Positions 6,531-8,435 of a stretch of DNA of 8,435 nt are shown here, piece by piece. Source of the DNA: Hyphomicrobiales bacterium. Lineage in GTDB: Bacteria > Pseudomonadota > Alphaproteobacteria > Rhizobiales > Beijerinckiaceae. Below the pieces are notes generated by a model, which saw only the letters and a list, made by a program, of their open reading frames with translations, made no database searches and had not been told where the DNA came from. Location of the stretch: the NCBI GenBank assembly GCA_028290085.1, contig JAQGKN010000632.1, positions 1-8,435 of the forward strand, in the 5' to 3' direction. The translations under genes were made by a program, and so were the position numbers. Within the stretch, counting starts at the first letter, position 1, and each line of letters opens with the position of its first letter.

Positions 6531-6833
6531 ATGACGACCTGTCGCCACAACAGCACCATCAACAAGGTCAAGCCGAGTGCGCGCGGCTGCCAGGAATGTC
6601 TGGAAATGGGCAGCACCTGGCTTCATCTGCGCCTCTGCCGGAGCTGCGGACATGTCGGCTGCTGCGATGATTCGCCCAACCGCCACGCCACGGCGCACTT
6701 TCACGCGACGCAGCATCCGATCATCGAAGGATATGACCCGCCGGAGGGCTGGGGCTGGTGCTTCGTCGATGAAGAAGATATCGACCTTCCCGACCAGACC
6801 CCGCAGTTGGGCCCGATCCCGCGTTACTATTGA
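6531..6833 (+). CDS. UBP-type zinc finger protein
   Basis: Small 100-residue protein that is nearly all one UBP-type (ZnF-UBP) domain, a fold that in eukaryotic deubiquitinases and HDAC6 binds the free C-terminus of ubiquitin. Zinc-ligand candidates are in the expected order: Cys4/His6, Cys20-x2-Cys23, Cys36-x2-Cys39, Cys44, His52, His56 and His58 or His62. The aromatic end GWGWCFVDEED (~73-83) is also typical. ATG at 6531 is chosen because AGGA (6521-6524) stands six bases before it; the ATG at 6525 directly abuts that site. There is no signal peptide or membrane segment. It sits between the hydrolase and the old yellow enzyme, 39 and 18 bases away, so co-transcription is likely. Its function in bacteria is not established; binding a peptide C-terminus is an inference from the fold. 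Confidence 0.9.
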   Translation: MTTCRHNSTINKVKPSARGCQECLEMGSTWLHLRLCRSCGHVGCCDDSPNRHATAHFHATQHPIIEGYDPPEGWGWCFVDEEDIDLPDQTPQLGPIPRYY

Positions 6834-6851
6834 GCAGGGCACAGGATACCG

Positions 6852-7952
6852 ATGAGCAAACTCTTCGCTCCGATCACGGTCGGTGGCCTCAAACTGGTAA
6901 ATCGCATCGTCATCGCGCCGATGTGCCAATACTCGGCCGTCGACGGCTGCATGACCGATTGGCATTTGATCCATCTCGGGCATCTGGCGTTGTCGGGTGC
7001 CGGATTGCTGACGATCGAGGCAACCGCAGTGGTGCCGGAGGGGCGCATCTCCTACGCTGATGTCGGGCTCTATGACGATGCGACCGAAGCGGCGATGGCG
7101 CGCGTGGTGGACAGCGTGCGCCGCAATTCGGACATGCCGATCGCGATCCAGCTCAATCATGCCGGGCGCAAGGCATCGACAAATTTGCCTTGGCTCGGCG
7201 GCGGACAGATCGCGCCATCGCACGACAATGCCTGGCAGACGGTTGCGCCGTCTCCGCTCGGTTTCGCCGAGCGCGATCAGCCGCCGGTCGAACTCGACCA
7301 CGACGGTCTCGCCCGGATCCGCGACGCGTTCACCGCCGCCGCGCACCGGGCCGCGCATCTCGGCATCGATGCGGTGCAAATCCATGGCGCGCACGGCTAT
7401 TTGCTGCATCAATTCCTCTCGCCATTGTCCAATCACCGCGTCGATGAATATGGTGGCAGCCTCGACAACCGGATGCGCTTCCCGCTCGAGATCTTCGATG
7501 CCGTCAGACAGGCCTTTCCGGCGGACAAGCCTGTGACGATGCGGGTTTCAGGTGCCGATTGGGTTGAGGGCGGTTGGGATATCGCGCAGACGATCGCGTT
7601 TGCCGTTGCGCTTGAAAGTCGCGGCTGCTCAGCGATCCATGTGTCGAGCGGGGGCGTTGATCCGCGTCAGCAGATCCCCGTTGGCCCCGGCTATCAGGTG
7701 CCGCTCGCCCGCGCGGTAAAACAGGCAACAGCGATGCCAATCGTCGCTGTCGGGCTGATCACCGAACCGGAACACGCGGAGGCGATCGTCGGCACGGGCG
7801 ATGCAGACATGATCGCGCTTGCCCGGGCGATGCTCTACGATCCCCGCTGGCCTTGGCACGCGGCGGCGAGGCTCGGTGCATCTGTGACGGCGCCTAACCA
7901 GTATTTGCGCTCACAGCCCCGACAATTCCGCGATCTGCTTCGCGGCCGCTGA
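6852..7952 (+). CDS. Old yellow enzyme, XenA/YqjM class NAD(P)H:flavin oxidoreductase
   Basis: FMN-dependent ene-reductase of 366 residues that reduces activated C=C bonds of enals, enones, maleimides or nitro compounds with NAD(P)H. The thermophilic-like class is shown by APMCQYS with Cys25 and Tyr27, the substrate-binding pair HGAHGY (His178, His181, Tyr183), Arg231 in MRVSGADW, the flavin-phosphate region AVGLIT/ALARAMLYDP, and the family stretch SPLSNHRVDEYGGSLDNR. Positions coincide with those known for Pseudomonas putida XenA. Residue 302, Trp in XenA as I recall it, is Leu here, which may widen or reshape the active site. ATG at 6852 has AGGA five bases upstream. The gene follows the zinc-finger gene after 18 bases and probably ends the operon, although no clear terminator follows. 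It is cytosolic. Confidence 0.95.
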   Translation: MSKLFAPITVGGLKLVNRIVIAPMCQYSAVDGCMTDWHLIHLGHLALSGAGLLTIEATAVVPEGRISYADVGLYDDATEAAMARVVDSVRRNSDMPIAIQLNHAGRKASTNLPWLGGGQIAPSHDNAWQTVAPSPLGFAERDQPPVELDHDGLARIRDAFTAAAHRAAHLGIDAVQIHGAHGYLLHQFLSPLSNHRVDEYGGSLDNRMRFPLEIFDAVRQAFPADKPVTMRVSGADWVEGGWDIAQTIAFAVALESRGCSAIHVSSGGVDPRQQIPVGPGYQVPLARAVKQATAMPIVAVGLITEPEHAEAIVGTGDADMIALARAMLYDPRWPWHAAARLGASVTAPNQYLRSQPRQFRDLLRGR

Positions 7953-8254
7953 TTGCGTCTGTCGGAGCTTCCCGTTCTACATCGCATCGGGCTTGCTCGA
8001 ACGCCGTTGCAGCTTCCGCATGCGCTCTCACCACCGCTCCGGGTTGAATTCCTGGCGCAGGCCTTCGGCCATTCCCGGCATCAACGCGGAGCACCGCCGG
8101 CGAGCGCTGCACACATTGGCAAGCGTCTGCTTGTTCAATTCAGAAGCAAGAGATCGCCTGGTGCCTCCCATTCGGGCGGCCGGATTTTCGAAAATGTCGC
8201 GACCCTGATACAGTGCTGCCTTGAAGTTAGTGAAGATCTACTGTCGAGAGAATT
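7953..8254. other. Intergenic region before the GntR gene
   Basis: 302 bases between the old yellow enzyme stop and the GntR start. Open frames on both strands here (for example 7993-8208 +) are Arg/Pro-rich, as expected of chance frames in GC-rich DNA, and resemble nothing I know. The last ~80 bases turn AT-richer and hold a palindrome; GATACA at 8207-8212 is a weak -10 candidate. No tRNA, riboswitch or clear terminator is seen. Confidence 0.5.
8184..8195. promoter_or_regulatory. 12-bp perfect palindrome, possible operator
   Basis: ATTTTCGAAAAT is a perfect 12-bp palindrome 59 bases before the GntR start, next to the -10-like GATACA at 8207-8212. Many GntR proteins bind short palindromes near their own promoters, so autoregulation is possible. 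The assignment is by position only; the core differs from the common FadR-type TGGT-ACCA half-sites. Confidence 0.35.
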
Positions 8255-8435
8255 ATGCACGCGACCAAATTCGCAGGGCTTGCAGGAAAATCAAAATCTC
8301 AGATTGAGGACGCTTATTGGCGTCTGCGGCAAGACATACTCCAAGGCAACTTGATGCCGGGGGAAAAACTCAGAATAGAGCACCTGCGAGACAAATATCA
8401 GTTCGGTGCGAGCGCCATACGGGAAGCCCTGTCGC
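8255..8435 (+). CDS. GntR-family transcriptional regulator (5' part)
   Basis: The first 60 residues of a GntR-type regulator; the gene runs off the window edge. The winged-helix start is clear: IEDAYWRLRQDILQGNLMPG, then GEKLRIEHLRDKY and FGASAIREALS, matching the family pattern of LRxxIxxGxLxPGxxL, a helix, and the recognition helix ending in REALS. The spacing and REALS ending favour the FadR/VanR (FCD) branch, whose C-terminal ligand domain would lie beyond the window. ATG at 8255 is the only start possible, since an in-frame stop lies at 8231-8233; GAGAG four bases upstream is a weak ribosome binding site. It has the same orientation as the hydrolase/zinc-finger/old yellow enzyme operon and may regulate it, itself, or genes to the right. 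Confidence 0.88.
   Translation, partial: MHATKFAGLAGKSKSQIEDAYWRLRQDILQGNLMPGEKLRIEHLRDKYQFGASAIREALS

Noticed and set aside
5754..7436. A 560-residue open frame on the - strand
   Set aside because: It lies antisense across the hydrolase, zinc-finger and old yellow enzyme genes, all clearly recognisable on the + strand. Its Arg/His-rich product is a shadow of GC-rich codon bias.
7953..8354. A 133-residue + strand frame after the old yellow enzyme
   Set aside because: It overlaps the GntR start in another frame and has chance-like composition. The GntR N-terminus is unmistakable.

Overview
The window looks like chromosomal DNA of a high-GC alphaproteobacterium. This is inferred from the gene families, the GC-rich third codon positions and the TTG starts behind good ribosome binding sites; the genus cannot be fixed by eye. 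I see no transposase, tRNA, rRNA or CRISPR array. Eight protein genes are supported, of which the first and last run off the window edges.

Left block (1-3738, + strand). It opens inside a type I secretion membrane-fusion (HlyD-family) gene. After 104 bases comes a 580-residue membrane protein that fuses a four-helix di-haem-type cytochrome b to a fifth helix and an ethylbenzene-dehydrogenase-type haem domain, predicted to lie in the periplasm. Its stop codon overlaps the start of a soluble [2Fe-2S]/FAD/NAD(P)H reductase (ATGA). Together the last two look like a transmembrane electron-transfer pair: NAD(P)H to FAD to Fe-S in the cytosol, then cytochrome b, then periplasmic haem. A bidirectional terminator at 3706-3738 closes the block.

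Middle block (3749-5242, - strand). An unrecognised single-pass membrane protein with a Pro/Lys-rich tail converges on the redox pair. Upstream of it is a nitrobindin/THAP4-like haem-binding beta-barrel protein. A 412-base stretch without a convincing gene separates the latter from the divergent right block. It holds a tandem 10-bp repeat, a perfect 7-bp hairpin and a short dubious reading frame.

Right block (5655-7952, + strand). Three closely spaced genes form a likely operon: a cofactor-free chloroperoxidase/arylesterase-type alpha/beta hydrolase, a 100-residue UBP-type zinc-finger protein, and a XenA/YqjM-type old yellow enzyme. They plausibly handle reactive electrophiles or small organic molecules. 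After a 302-base gap with a 12-bp palindrome, a GntR-family regulator begins and runs off the end; it may control the operon, itself, or genes beyond the window.

The most interesting material is the cytochrome b/EB_dh fusion with its coupled reductase beside a type I secretion gene, and the eukaryote-associated UBP zinc finger inside a small redox operon.
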